From Spongiibacter nanhainus (GTDB lineage Bacteria; Pseudomonadota; Gammaproteobacteria; Pseudomonadales; Spongiibacteraceae): a DNA stretch of 64,000 nucleotides. Shown here piece after piece: positions 16,337 through 25,456 of the stretch; positions within the stretch are counted from its first letter, which is position 1, and every line of letters starts with the position of its first letter. Position numbers and translations under genes: made by a program. Location: positions 1,949,001-2,013,000 of the forward strand of contig NZ_CP066167.1 of assembly GCF_016132545.1 (NCBI RefSeq), in the 5' to 3' direction. The notes under the pieces were generated by a model. The model saw nothing but the letters and a program-made list of their open reading frames with translations, had not been told where the DNA came from and made no database searches.

Positions 16337-16951
16337 CTATGTTTGCGTACCTTTATTAACCACCCCGTCGATAGCGATCTGCCAGATAAAGTCACCGATA
16401 GCGTCCAGCGAATGATCACCGTTTGGGTCAAACCAGGTCGCGACCCAATTCAGTGCCCCAAGCCCGAAGAGTCGGAGCAAACGGTGATCGATATTCTTCC
16501 GTGTTACGCCGTTTTCAACCGTGTTTTCAATGATTCTTGACCACAGGGATTCGTATTGGTCACGCAGGTCGATGACATCTTTGCGAGCCTCCGGACGCAG
16601 CGCTCGCCACTCAAACAGCAGCACGTAAACCGCGTCCGAGTCCACCAACAAGGCTCGCAAATGCGCATTGATGCAAAGTCGCAATTGCTCTGCCGGGTCA
16701 TCAGAGCTCTCGTACGCCGACTCGACCTCAGAAGACACTAAGTCAATTCCCCAACGCATCAGCTCGACAAGGAGGGCCTCCTTAGTCTTGTACCGATAAT
16801 GCAAACTCCCGGGAAGCATGCTGCAGGCTTCCGCAATTTCTTTAAGCGAAGTCTTCTCGAACCCTTTCTCACGAAAAAGTCGGGCCGCGTGAGTCAAAAC
16901 ATCGCTCTTATCGCCTAGCTTTCCCGCGGAAAAAATCTGTCTGTTAACCAT
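16337..16951 (-). CDS. TetR-family transcriptional repressor
   Basis: 204 residues. N-terminal HTH: AARLFREKGFEKTSLKEIAEACSMLPGSLHYRYKTKEALL, with the SLHYRYKTKEAL form seen in regulators of fatty-acid, steroid and CoA-thioester pathways (KstR2/PsrA type). The C-terminal part is the all-helical ligand-binding/dimer domain. It is divergent from the thioesterase-hydrolase operon at 17201, with a perfect 22 bp palindrome between them, so it very probably represses that operon and itself. Ligand unknown; an acyl-CoA is plausible. Confidence 0.9.
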   Translation of the reverse strand: MVNRQIFSAGKLGDKSDVLTHAARLFREKGFEKTSLKEIAEACSMLPGSLHYRYKTKEALLVELMRWGIDLVSSEVESAYESSDDPAEQLRLCINAHLRALLVDSDAVYVLLFEWRALRPEARKDVIDLRDQYESLWSRIIENTVENGVTRKNIDHRLLRLFGLGALNWVATWFDPNGDHSLDAIGDFIWQIAIDGVVNKGTQT

Positions 16952-17064
16952 GGCTATAACAAACCCTTGAGCAATTTAGATTATTATTCGTAGTAGTGCC
17001 TCGTCGCCTCGATCGTACTTCATAAAACTGGTGATCCGCTAATAACACATAAAAAACCTTGACC

Positions 17065-17086
17065 TTTGGTTGGTTAACCAACCAAA
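17065..17086. promoter_or_regulatory. Perfect 22 bp palindrome, likely TetR operator
   Basis: TTTGGTTGGT/TAACCAACCAAA style dyad: 11 bp arms with no spacer and no mismatch, centred between 17075 and 17076. It lies 114 bp upstream of the TetR start and 115 bp upstream of the first thioesterase start, almost exactly midway, as expected for a shared operator. Confidence 0.75.
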
Positions 17087-17200
17087 ATTAGACACGAATG
17101 ATATGCGGGCTGTCAATGCGATGACAATGACCAATGAAAAAGTAGCGATTCCCGCCAACGCTAACCAGTTAGAAATATAGAGCAAGCTGCGAAATCCTAA

Positions 17201-17674
17201 ATGACAGATTCGAAGCATAATCAGTGGAATTCAGCCACAGCGATAGCTTGGCAGTTTACCGAACAAGTCCCTCACAGCAGGGATCTGGGCATGCAGATTA
17301 TCTCTATCACCAAAAACCAAGCATGTATTCGCTTGCCGCCCAACCCGCGGTTGTTCGTCGACGATAATACCGAGGAATTCTGCGCCAGTGTGCTTTACTC
17401 CCTGGCAGACTCAGCCAGCGGGTTAGCCGTGCTTGCAGAGGCAAGAGATTCGTCACCAATTGCCACGCTAGATTTACGGGTGGATTACTTTCAACCAGCC
17501 AAGGGCGATCGCGCCCTATTGGCGGTAGCAACCTGCCCCAAGTTAACAGAGGAGGTCGCATTCATTCATTGCAACATTTTCCATGAAGGCTGCCATGAGC
17601 TACTGGCGACAGCGAATGCAACCTTTATGCGCAACACTCCAGGTGGAAGAATTCTAGCAAATGAACGCGCCTAG
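17201..17674 (+). CDS. Hotdog-fold thioesterase (PaaI-like)
   Basis: 157 residues with hotdog-fold signatures: FCASVLYSLADSASGLAVLA (central helix) and ATLDLRVDYFQPAKGD (typical strand after the helix in PaaI-type thioesterases). Such enzymes hydrolyse acyl- or aryl-CoA thioesters. The usual catalytic HGG before the central helix is replaced by a region with VDDNTEEF, so activity or substrate may differ. First gene of a three-gene operon (8 bp gap to the next) facing a TetR repressor. Confidence 0.75.
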   Translation: MTDSKHNQWNSATAIAWQFTEQVPHSRDLGMQIISITKNQACIRLPPNPRLFVDDNTEEFCASVLYSLADSASGLAVLAEARDSSPIATLDLRVDYFQPAKGDRALLAVATCPKLTEEVAFIHCNIFHEGCHELLATANATFMRNTPGGRILANERA

Positions 17675-17682
17675 GGGGATGT

Positions 17683-18174
17683 ATGTGCACTACCGGTAAT
17701 TCGAAATACCAGGCCGCTGGCGCCGCCAATAGCCCCGACGAGTGCTTAGCCTGGCAAGGCTTACTGGAACGCATTCCGTATGCCCGGCATCTTGGGCTTC
17801 AGGCCCAAACTGACAATGGAGGAGTCTTAATTCATTTGCCCTATCGTGAGGCATTGATCGGCAACTTTAAGTTACCCGCGCTCCATGGCGGCGTTCTAGC
17901 CGCACTAATCGAGCTGACCGCACGGACGGCTGCTCAACGTCGAGATAAAGACAACCGTTGCCCACGCATTCTAGACAGCCACATTAACTATTTGCGCTTC
18001 GCGGCTATCCGTCCGACTTTCGCCAGCGCAGAAATTATTCGACAAGGCAGGCGAACAAGCCTGGTCGAGGTAATGTGTTGGCAAGACAATAGGGCTGCAC
18101 CGATTGCCAGCGGACGAGTCCAGCTGTTACTCCCGGCAGTAGTCGCCACGAATACAGAAGCTCAGGAGCAGTAG
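17683..18174 (+). CDS. Second hotdog-fold thioesterase
   Basis: 163 residues. LPALHGGVLAALIELTA carries the HGG of PaaI/4HBT-type thioesterases before the long helix, followed by RILDSHINYLRFA and an RRTSLVEVMCW strand. The start at 17683 has a GGGGG purine-rich RBS at 8 bp. It is a paralogue in fold, not a close copy, of the gene just upstream; two adjacent hotdog proteins may form a heteromer. Same operon, 7 bp before an alpha/beta hydrolase. Confidence 0.8.
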   Translation: MCTTGNSKYQAAGAANSPDECLAWQGLLERIPYARHLGLQAQTDNGGVLIHLPYREALIGNFKLPALHGGVLAALIELTARTAAQRRDKDNRCPRILDSHINYLRFAAIRPTFASAEIIRQGRRTSLVEVMCWQDNRAAPIASGRVQLLLPAVVATNTEAQEQ

Positions 18175-18181
18175 ACAGACC

Positions 18182-19054
18182 ATGCCTCGGCGAAGCGAAT
18201 TTCAAGCTACAGACGGACAAGCAATCTCATTCTGGCGCTGGCCACAGTCTCAATCGCGCCCAATGCTTCACTGGGCACACGCTACGGGATTTCATGGTCG
18301 CCTATACCAGCCACTCCTTGATGATATTCAGGCCGAATGCAATGTCCTGGCTTGGGACATGAGAGGTCATGGATTCAGTGCCAATGCAGCAGAAGCTTCG
18401 ACATTCCGCGGATGGGAAACCTACTATCAGGATTTAACTACGCTACTGGATCACCTCGATACACCGATTTGGTTGGCCGGCCATTCAATCGGTGGAACCG
18501 CAAGCATCATGGCCGCGGCCCGTCGCCCAGAGAAAGTGCTCGGATTGATTCTTGCGGAGCCTGTAATTATGGATAGAAAACAGGGTCTGGAGATGTGGCT
18601 CGTCAAACGGCTGCGCCGGTCACAACGCCTAGCGCTTGCTGCGGGAGCTGCGCGTCGGCGCGCAGTCTTTGAGTCGCACGAAGCTGCGGTGAATCACTAC
18701 CGTGGCAGAGGTATTTTCAAAACTTGGCCTGATACCTGGCTAGAGGCCTATGTTCGCTTTGCTTTCATGGATCACGAGGATCACATACGCCTTGCTTGCT
18801 CGCCGGAGTGGGAGAGCACCACCTTTGCTCAGACTGAACACAATCCATGGCCTGGTATTCGCCAGTTACGTTGCCCAGTAGTCGCTTTGTCCGGGGACCG
18901 AGGATCAACTTTCTCGTTAGCCGCACGCGAACGCTTGCAAACCTTACTACCTTCCGCAGACGTTAAAGTGATCGAGGATACGACCCATTTTCTTCCGATG
19001 GAAAAAAGCGATACAGTACGCGCCGCCATTCATCGTCTTGTTTCGCAAAAGTAA
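18182..19054 (+). CDS. Alpha/beta hydrolase
   Basis: 290 residues, alpha/beta-hydrolase fold. The oxyanion region is HWAHATGFHG near residue 32; the nucleophile elbow is AGHSIGG (Ser near residue 101); the acid is probably the Asp in ALSGDRGS near 240; and the catalytic His lies in EDTTHFLPME near 268. These form a complete Ser-Asp-His triad. It could be an esterase, lactonase or C-C hydrolase. As the third gene of the TetR-controlled operon with two thioesterases, it probably acts on a carboxylic ester or CoA-derived intermediate. Confidence 0.85.
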   Translation: MPRRSEFQATDGQAISFWRWPQSQSRPMLHWAHATGFHGRLYQPLLDDIQAECNVLAWDMRGHGFSANAAEASTFRGWETYYQDLTTLLDHLDTPIWLAGHSIGGTASIMAAARRPEKVLGLILAEPVIMDRKQGLEMWLVKRLRRSQRLALAAGAARRRAVFESHEAAVNHYRGRGIFKTWPDTWLEAYVRFAFMDHEDHIRLACSPEWESTTFAQTEHNPWPGIRQLRCPVVALSGDRGSTFSLAARERLQTLLPSADVKVIEDTTHFLPMEKSDTVRAAIHRLVSQK

Positions 19055-19413
19055 GACAATCAACGATTATAGCTACCGATCCCACTGCTTTTGCTAATCG
19101 AGACGCGCGCGGGCATTACGACTGAATACTGTACCTGCAGTGACTGACCTTTCCGCTATTTAGCAAGCATATTCAAAACCCAGTAACGTTCATAGGTTAC
19201 GACAATGACAGCACGGTCGAGCCGCGGCGGGTCAAACCTGTGGGGTCTTTGCGACGAAACAACCTCAACCAATTTCTGGGGTATTACAGATAAGCTATAG
19301 ACATAAGGGCTGCTTAAAATCGCCTTGAACAGCGCAAGCTCAGGGTAATGAGTGTGTCATCAGTGAACTTAAATGCTATATCACTTTACTTCAATAAATT
19401 AGATACGCATCAA
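19055..19413 (+). other. Intergenic stretch before the IS3 element
   Basis: About 360 bp. No coding frame, RNA or clear terminator was recognised. Its last three bases (CAA) are duplicated on the far side of the IS3 element. Confidence 0.4.
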
Positions 19414-19564
19414 TGAATCCCCCGGGGTTTCTAGGAGGGTTCTTGGTTTGAGTCATGCAGCTGTAGACTCGCCTTGTTGATAATACAGATATTCGTATTC
19501 CGATGGCGGCATATCTACAATTGAACTCAGTATCAGTCGGTGGTTGAACCAGTCGCTTTGTCCG

Positions 19565-20334
<770 letters not shown>

Positions 20335-20435
20335 TACTTCGGTTTGCGGTCGAGCTCCGCCTGGGCGAAAAAAGCGGTGGTCTTGCGCGGTATCTCATTG
20401 GCCCTCATCAGCTCACGGTTCTCTCTTTCCAGCTG

Positions 20436-20654
20436 CTACAGCCGAGCGTCTTGATCAGTGGTGATACCAGGCCTGGCACCGCTATCTGCTTCTATTTTGT
20501 TAACCCAAGACCGTAAGGTCTCTGGGGTACAGCCAATCTTGGCCGCGACAGACTGTATCGCCGCCCATCGCGATTTGTGTTCATGCTCGCCGGTTAACAC
20601 CTTGCACACAGCGCGTTCCCGAACTTCGGGAGAGTATCCAAGTCGTTTGATCAT
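20436..20654 (-). pseudogene. IS3-family OrfA with nonsense codon
   Basis: MIKRLGYSPEVRERAVCKVL and SVAAKIGCTPETLRSWVNK form the OrfA HTH. A TAG after DQDARL interrupts the frame; the expected zipper QLERENRELMRANEI continues in the same frame after it. OrfA is thus truncated to 72 residues. Confidence 0.85.
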
Positions 20655-20716
20655 CAGCTAATCCTCTCAAGAAAGTTAGCCTCCGAGAAACCCGGGGGGG
20701 ATTAACAAGCCAAGTG

Positions 20717-20759
20717 TTGACTTCGAAAGGTCATATATATATAGTACATCACTATACTA
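20717..20759 (+). promoter_or_regulatory. Promoter with TAGTACA inverted repeat, upstream of the small secreted protein
   Basis: TTGACT (20717-20722), 17 bp, TATAGT (20740-20745). The inverted repeat TAGTACAT-CA-CTATACTA (20742-20759) overlaps the -10 element and transcription start. The same arrangement is seen at 24958-24975, which suggests a common regulator for the island. Confidence 0.6.
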
Positions 20760-20790
20760 TAATTATTACCCGTAGGAAGGATATATTGAT

Positions 20791-21261
20791 ATGCTTAAGT
20801 ATGCCCCCGTCCCATTACTATTAATCCTTTCATCTTGGAGTCTTGCTCAAGCGCCCAATATAAATGCTGTAGCGAGCAGCCAAATTGGGATGGATGCGGT
20901 TTCGCCCAGAGCTGTAATTGGGCTTACATTTGATGTGTTATATGCGACTACAGAGCCGCTGAGTAATATTCCGGCTTTAATAATTCCAGGTGTCGCTGAA
21001 ACCCCGCTTGCACCAGTCGGGGCGTTAGTGCAGCTTGGAACCAGCGCCGTTTTTAATCTCGGCGATACACTGGGTATAGTTGAAAATCTTGCAATACCGA
21101 CTGTGGAAGGGTTGGCTCCAGTGGCTAGCGTTTTGCTTGACGAGCCACTAACCACTGTTCAATATATCCTGTCTGGTGGGACCATTCTTAACCCGGCGCT
21201 CGGGATTCCAGCAGCGCCTTTATTGTCAGAACCGTTACCTAAGCTGCTACCATCATTGTAG
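20791..21261 (+). CDS. Small secreted hydrophobic protein, unknown
   Basis: 156 residues. An N-terminal signal peptide (MLKYAPVPLLLILSSWSLAQA, cleavage after AQA) is followed by a low-complexity body rich in Ala, Pro, Leu, Val and Ile with repeated loose motifs of the type APVxxLxxxP. There are no cysteines after the signal and almost no Lys or Arg. AGGAAGGA is a strong RBS. No family was recognised. It has its own promoter with the island's TAGTACA repeat, so it is probably expressed together with the catabolic genes; a role in binding or moving a hydrophobic substrate in the periplasm is a guess. Confidence 0.65.
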   Translation: MLKYAPVPLLLILSSWSLAQAPNINAVASSQIGMDAVSPRAVIGLTFDVLYATTEPLSNIPALIIPGVAETPLAPVGALVQLGTSAVFNLGDTLGIVENLAIPTVEGLAPVASVLLDEPLTTVQYILSGGTILNPALGIPAAPLLSEPLPKLLPSL

Positions 21262-22149
21262 TCAGGTTGCGCCATTTTGCCCCACAATATGGATAGGATT
21301 TAAATATATAACAATTATCTGCTTGTGGTTTTGAGGTGATTTTAAGCGTCTCAGAGCCTGCGGAACCTCCCATTACATTAAGCCGGAAATGAACGACATC
21401 TGATATATCTCGTCCCTGTCGAAGAGAGAATGGGTGCAAGTAAATTGTTGCTGGAAGTGCTTGAGCTGAAAATACTGAGATCTATTTCGATGATGAGGCA
21501 GGCCTGCGTAACGGCAATCGTCATAGAGGGGCAGTGCCTAGACAGATCAGGAGCATGTGGTACAGCTCCTTGGAGCTTGGTGGCGGTTACTCGTTTAAGT
21601 GTATCGGTGCAGGTATTCAGCGGCGCCACTAACGCGGAATATCAAATTGGTTTTTTGCCGCAGACTGGTTTTTGCGGCAGAAAATAGTTCTTGGTGGTGG
21701 ATAAAATGTATATCCAGAAAGCACAGCATTCGATGCATAGTTATCCAGTCACGAGGATGGGCTCGATGTGCTTTACCTTCTTTCCTATTCACCTGAATTG
21801 ATCTAGGTGAGTGTCAGAGTTGTGATCTCAAGACAGGAGTTCAGAGTCGAAAACCGATGAGAGGCTAGATGAAATTCGAGAGTAAGGTGATTTCGAGCAT
21901 GAGCGCGCATACTGAAAAAGCCGAAGCCAATCGCTTAATTTTATGAATATCATGACATTTACTATGCAGCAGCATAGCAAATATTTTTATTTGCTGGGTT
22001 AATAATATCAGGCAGGTCTCCGTTAGATGCCTTTTGCCCCTTCGGGGGCTTTTTTACCCAGTAATACAATAAATTATAGTTACGGCAATGGGCTTGCCTA
22101 GGTAATATCGGCAGCTCCGTGCTATACAATTAGCATAGGAGGAGGTCTC
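21262..22149 (+). other. Non-coding stretch with a terminator near its end
   Basis: About 890 bp without a supported gene; short open frames on both strands show no recognisable motif. It ends near a hairpin terminator at 22034. It may be decayed sequence inserted between the secreted-protein gene and the receptor gene. Confidence 0.4.
22034..22057 (+). terminator. Rho-independent terminator
   Basis: GCCCC-TTC-GGGGGC hairpin followed by a run of T residues (gggggcttttttac). It sits nearly 800 bp after the nearest + strand stop codon. Confidence 0.65.
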
Positions 22150-22275
22150 ATGGGCAGTCCAAGATATACACCGGAATTTAAAGACGAGGCCGTTCGTCAG
22201 ATCGTTGAGAGAGGATGATGCAATCAGCGATGTGTTGGAGCGGCTGGGCGTCTCTTCTCATAGTCCGCAAAAGAT
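22150..22275 (+). pseudogene. IS3-family OrfA remnant
   Basis: ATG at 22150 with GGAGG upstream encodes MGSPRYTPEFKDEAVRQIVE; after a small frameshift near 22212 the sequence continues as AISDVLERLGVSSHS. This is the N-terminal HTH of an IS3 OrfA. The rest of the element is missing. Confidence 0.8.
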
Positions 22276-22298
22276 TAAATTAATTAAATAACCATATA

Positions 22299-22316
22299 TA
22301 ATTTATAGGTGTACTA
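22299..22316. promoter_or_regulatory. Weak copy of the TAGTACA inverted repeat before the first TonB receptor
   Basis: TAATTTAT-AG-GTGTACTA: the right arm matches 7 of 8 positions of the consensus CTGTACTA, the left arm only 5 of 8. A possible -10, TATAAT, lies downstream at 22334-22339. Tentative. Confidence 0.35.
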
Positions 22317-22420
22317 TCGGTAAACATTTGTTTTATAATTGGAGTGTATTCGTGTTTTCGAGGTGGTGCGCAGAATACCATTCATAGAGTTGCTCATAAT
22401 AAAATAAAAGGGATTTACTA

Positions 22421-24739
22421 ATGATAGATTATAAGATAGCCCGCTATTGCTGTTTCTCAATTATTTGTGTTTTTAGCATTGCTAACCATATAAAAGCCGA
22501 TGAATATAAATCTTCAAATCGTATGATTGAAGAGGTTATGGTTGTTGCACAAAAACGTGAGGAGAAATTACAAGATATTCCTATTTCAGTCCAAGCGTTC
22601 TCTGAAAACAGGCTTGAGGCGATGGGAATTACGTCGATTGCAGACCTGCAATTGGTTGCGCCTGGTATGAATTACACCGAAACATCCGGTTTTGGAATCA
22701 TCTATATTAGAGGTGTTGGTTCAGATACATTTTTAATGGGCGACCCCAATGTGGCGACTTACTTAGATGGAGTCTATTTGCCATTTGCTGTTGGACAAAA
22801 TCAGGAGCTTTTTGGCCTTGAGCGAATAGAGGTGCTTAAGGGCCCGCAGGGGACATTGTTTGGTCGCGGCGCCAATGGTGGTGCAATCAATATCATGACC
22901 AAATCGCCTTCGTTAACAGAGTCGGAAATTCAACTAGAGCTGGGCTATGACTCTCTGAATACAACGCAAACGAAAGCCTATTTTTCATACCCCATAGTCG
23001 ACACGTTAGCAATGTCAATTTCGGCGTCCTACAAATCAGGGGATCATTGGTATGATGAGGAGTCAACTGGAGGTGGTGAAAAGTTACCTCAAGTCTCATC
23101 GCAAGCCATGCGTGTAAAATTATTATGGACTCCAGTCGATGAGTTGGAGTTGGGCTTGTCATATATGCAGTCCCTTGAGCAAGGAACCTCCTCTGGCTTA
23201 CAAGGTAATTCCGAACCGAGCCTGTTAGCGCAAGTTGTAGGTATAACCCCGCAAACAGGATACACCGTTGACAATGATGTCCCCGTGTATTACCACGCCA
23301 ATAATAAAATAATGAGTTTCACCGGGTTATGGAGCGGAGAAAATCACGATTATAAGTTCCTAGTGAGCCGGCAAGACGGGTCGCCCATGGGCCTGTTTAT
23401 TGATTTTGATGGAGCGCCACAGCCCGTAGCTTACTTTGGCACCAGTAATGGGGCGGTGAACGAAGTTAAGACTGCCGAGGTGCAAATGATATCTGCGAAC
23501 GAAGGTTTATTTGGCAGCAACGTTCGTTATAACTTTGGTTACTATTGGGTAAATTGGGTTTCCGCACTAGACCCAGTATTTCTAGGGTTGCTGGGCATAG
23601 ATCTTTCTACCGGGGTACAAAATTCAACTCTTAGCTTGCCAGCTGGTTTTGTTGGATTATTAGACTCCCTCCTAGAGCCATTATTAGGCTTTGGTACGCC
23701 GTCGGGTGCCGTTCGATTGGTGGGTAGAAATACACTCGATTCCCACGCATTATACGCCCAAACATCTATTGACTTTCTTGATGATTTTACATTTACAGTC
23801 GGCGTTCGGTACCAAGAAGAAACAAGAACGCTTGATGAATCCAGTTCTTCGCTTGGCGACTCGAATATAGAGCCTGTTGTATTTATACAAAAATATGAAG
23901 ATATAGAGGATGAGGTGAAAAGCACTAAACCAAAGATAGGTTTAGAGTATCGACCACCGTTTCTGGATGAAGGGATGATATACGCAAGTTGGCAGCAATC
24001 GATTAAGGGAACTCAGTTCAACTTGATTAATATTTATGATCCGCCAGAAATGATTTTGCCTGAGGAGATGGATGCTATTGAGCTTGGTATAAAAACATCA
24101 CCTTTTGGTGCGGGATCAGTATTTAATTTTGCCTACTTTAAATACGACATTGAAAACCTCCAGGTTCAATTTGTCTCTTTGCTTCAAGGTGGGGCGGTTA
24201 CGCAAGAGAATGCGGGGGGGGCTGCGATAGAGGGTTTTGAATTTGAGTTTCAAACGTTGCTTTTCCCTAGTGTAATCGACAATTTGGTCCTAATTGCTAA
24301 CGGTACCATGCTGACCACTAAGGAATATACAGAATATCTTAATGGAAGCGGATTCGATCCAAATACAGGGTTACTATCAACCGGCAACGATTTTTCAGGG
24401 AATGAGATTGCTCGGGCGCCTGATGCCACCGGGACAGTGGGAATATCAAAAACTACTGAAGTGCCCGGTGGAAGCTTAGAAATCGGCGCAGATTATTACT
24501 ATAACTCTGGGTTCTATTATCTTGCACAGAATTCGGAAAAAAGCGTAGAGGATGCCTATACGGTATTGAATGCGAGGGTCAGCTATTTTTATCAGCCAGC
24601 AAATTTACGTATCACGCTATATGGAAGGAACCTTCAAGGAACAGAATACAATTATGGCCGATTTCATGTAGATTTTGGTACGGCAGATTACAAGGCACCA
24701 CGGGATATTATTGGTTTGAAAGTAAACTGGCAGTTTTAA
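22421..24739 (+). CDS. TonB-dependent outer-membrane receptor 1
   Basis: 772 residues. Signal peptide (CCFSIICVFSIANHIKA), TonB-box-like region IEEVMVVAQKREEKLQDIPIS, plug domain with GTLFGRGANGGAINI near residue 145, then a 22-strand barrel ending in a terminal aromatic (VNWQF). This is the catabolic type common in sphingomonads and marine gammaproteobacteria, which import bulky hydrophobic compounds rather than siderophores. It is paralogous to the receptor at 30390; the last ~360 codons are nearly identical in DNA while the first ~405 are clearly diverged. It contains a G8 run at 24214-24221. Likely role: uptake of the island's substrate. Confidence 0.92.
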   Translation: MIDYKIARYCCFSIICVFSIANHIKADEYKSSNRMIEEVMVVAQKREEKLQDIPISVQAFSENRLEAMGITSIADLQLVAPGMNYTETSGFGIIYIRGVGSDTFLMGDPNVATYLDGVYLPFAVGQNQELFGLERIEVLKGPQGTLFGRGANGGAINIMTKSPSLTESEIQLELGYDSLNTTQTKAYFSYPIVDTLAMSISASYKSGDHWYDEESTGGGEKLPQVSSQAMRVKLLWTPVDELELGLSYMQSLEQGTSSGLQGNSEPSLLAQVVGITPQTGYTVDNDVPVYYHANNKIMSFTGLWSGENHDYKFLVSRQDGSPMGLFIDFDGAPQPVAYFGTSNGAVNEVKTAEVQMISANEGLFGSNVRYNFGYYWVNWVSALDPVFLGLLGIDLSTGVQNSTLSLPAGFVGLLDSLLEPLLGFGTPSGAVRLVGRNTLDSHALYAQTSIDFLDDFTFTVGVRYQEETRTLDESSSSLGDSNIEPVVFIQKYEDIEDEVKSTKPKIGLEYRPPFLDEGMIYASWQQSIKGTQFNLINIYDPPEMILPEEMDAIELGIKTSPFGAGSVFNFAYFKYDIENLQVQFVSLLQGGAVTQENAGGAAIEGFEFEFQTLLFPSVIDNLVLIANGTMLTTKEYTEYLNGSGFDPNTGLLSTGNDFSGNEIARAPDATGTVGISKTTEVPGGSLEIGADYYYNSGFYYLAQNSEKSVEDAYTVLNARVSYFYQPANLRITLYGRNLQGTEYNYGRFHVDFGTADYKAPRDIIGLKVNWQF
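23643..24730 (+). repeat. Near-identical tract shared with receptor 2
   Basis: From about 23643 the DNA is almost base-for-base the same as 31615-32702, including synonymous positions, whereas the upstream halves differ at many third positions. This points to recent gene conversion or partial duplication. Confidence 0.8.
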
Positions 24740-24947
24740 AAGGTGAGCTCAAGCCAAAATGCTAAGGTTGATTGGTTCACATCTGATCTTAAACAATCGC
24801 GCGAGCCTCTTTTTAGCGCCGTTCGCTCTGACTGTTAATTTTTGAAAATATAGAGCTTGTTTTCCACTAATAAGCTAAGTTCCGGTTATATAGAGCTGTG
24901 GAATAGTAGTGCAAGTGTGACTATTTTCAGCAGAGTTCAATAATATA

Positions 24948-24976
24948 TTGCTAACTGTAGTACAGTGCTGTACTAT
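24948..24976 (+). promoter_or_regulatory. Promoter and palindromic operator of the 19-gene catabolic operon
   Basis: TTGCTA (24948-24953), 17 bp, TACTAT (24971-24976). The near-perfect inverted repeat TAGTACAG-TG-CTGTACTA occupies 24958-24975, filling the spacer and overlapping -10. The DUF35 start is 36 bp further on. This is the best copy of the island's motif; repression by an undetermined regulator is inferred. Confidence 0.65.
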
Positions 24977-25011
24977 ATGTGACATAAAAGAGGCTGTCTG
25001 GGAGTTAATCT

Positions 25012-25431
25012 ATGTCTTCAAGGTCAATGGCTAAGGGTGTTTATCGGGACCGCGGAGGCTCTGTGGCTTTGCTTGCAAGCCGTGACGGAAAGGGGGGGGT
25101 AGTCTTTCCTGTTATGAGTTGCGGTCAGTCTGAGTGGGAAGGGGTGGTGGAGATCTCTGGAGTTGGTCGTTTGTGGACTTATACTGTCCAAAGGTTTAGG
25201 CCTAAGCCTCCGTTTGATGACGGGCGTTCAGATTTGGAATTTGTTCCATATGTCGTGGGTTATGTGTCGTTCGAAGATAGTGGCCTGATTGTTGAGGGCC
25301 GGATAGTTGTTGGAGATCCCCGCGAGTTAGAGATTGGTCAGGAAATGTCTATTTGCAAGGTTGTGGTGGCTAAGTCGCAGGGCGAAGACGTAGAGTTATA
25401 TGCTTTCGCGCCTCATGACGCACAAGGTTAG
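25012..25431 (+). CDS. DUF35 OB-fold protein, partner of the thiolase-like enzyme
   Basis: 139 residues. VEISGVGRLWTYTVQRFRPKPPF and FVPYVVGYVSFEDSGLIVEGRIV are characteristic of the DUF35 OB-fold that associates with thiolase-fold enzymes. In steroid side-chain degradation a DUF35 domain (of ChsH2) binds Ltp2 to form a retro-aldolase. The rubredoxin-like zinc ribbon that normally precedes the OB-fold is degenerate: only one Cys remains (PVMSCGQSEW). A G8 run lies at 25092-25099 inside the coding region. First gene of the long operon, 25 bp before the thiolase-fold gene, so the two products very probably form a complex. Confidence 0.8.
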   Translation: MSSRSMAKGVYRDRGGSVALLASRDGKGGVVFPVMSCGQSEWEGVVEISGVGRLWTYTVQRFRPKPPFDDGRSDLEFVPYVVGYVSFEDSGLIVEGRIVVGDPRELEIGQEMSICKVVVAKSQGEDVELYAFAPHDAQG

Positions 25432-25456
25432 CATAGAAATAAGCTGGGAGTTATGT

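Noticed and set aside
21430-21687. 85-codon open frame on the + strand in the 21.3-22.1 kb gap
   Set aside because: No family motif, opposing frames of similar size overlap it, and no promoter or RBS supports it.
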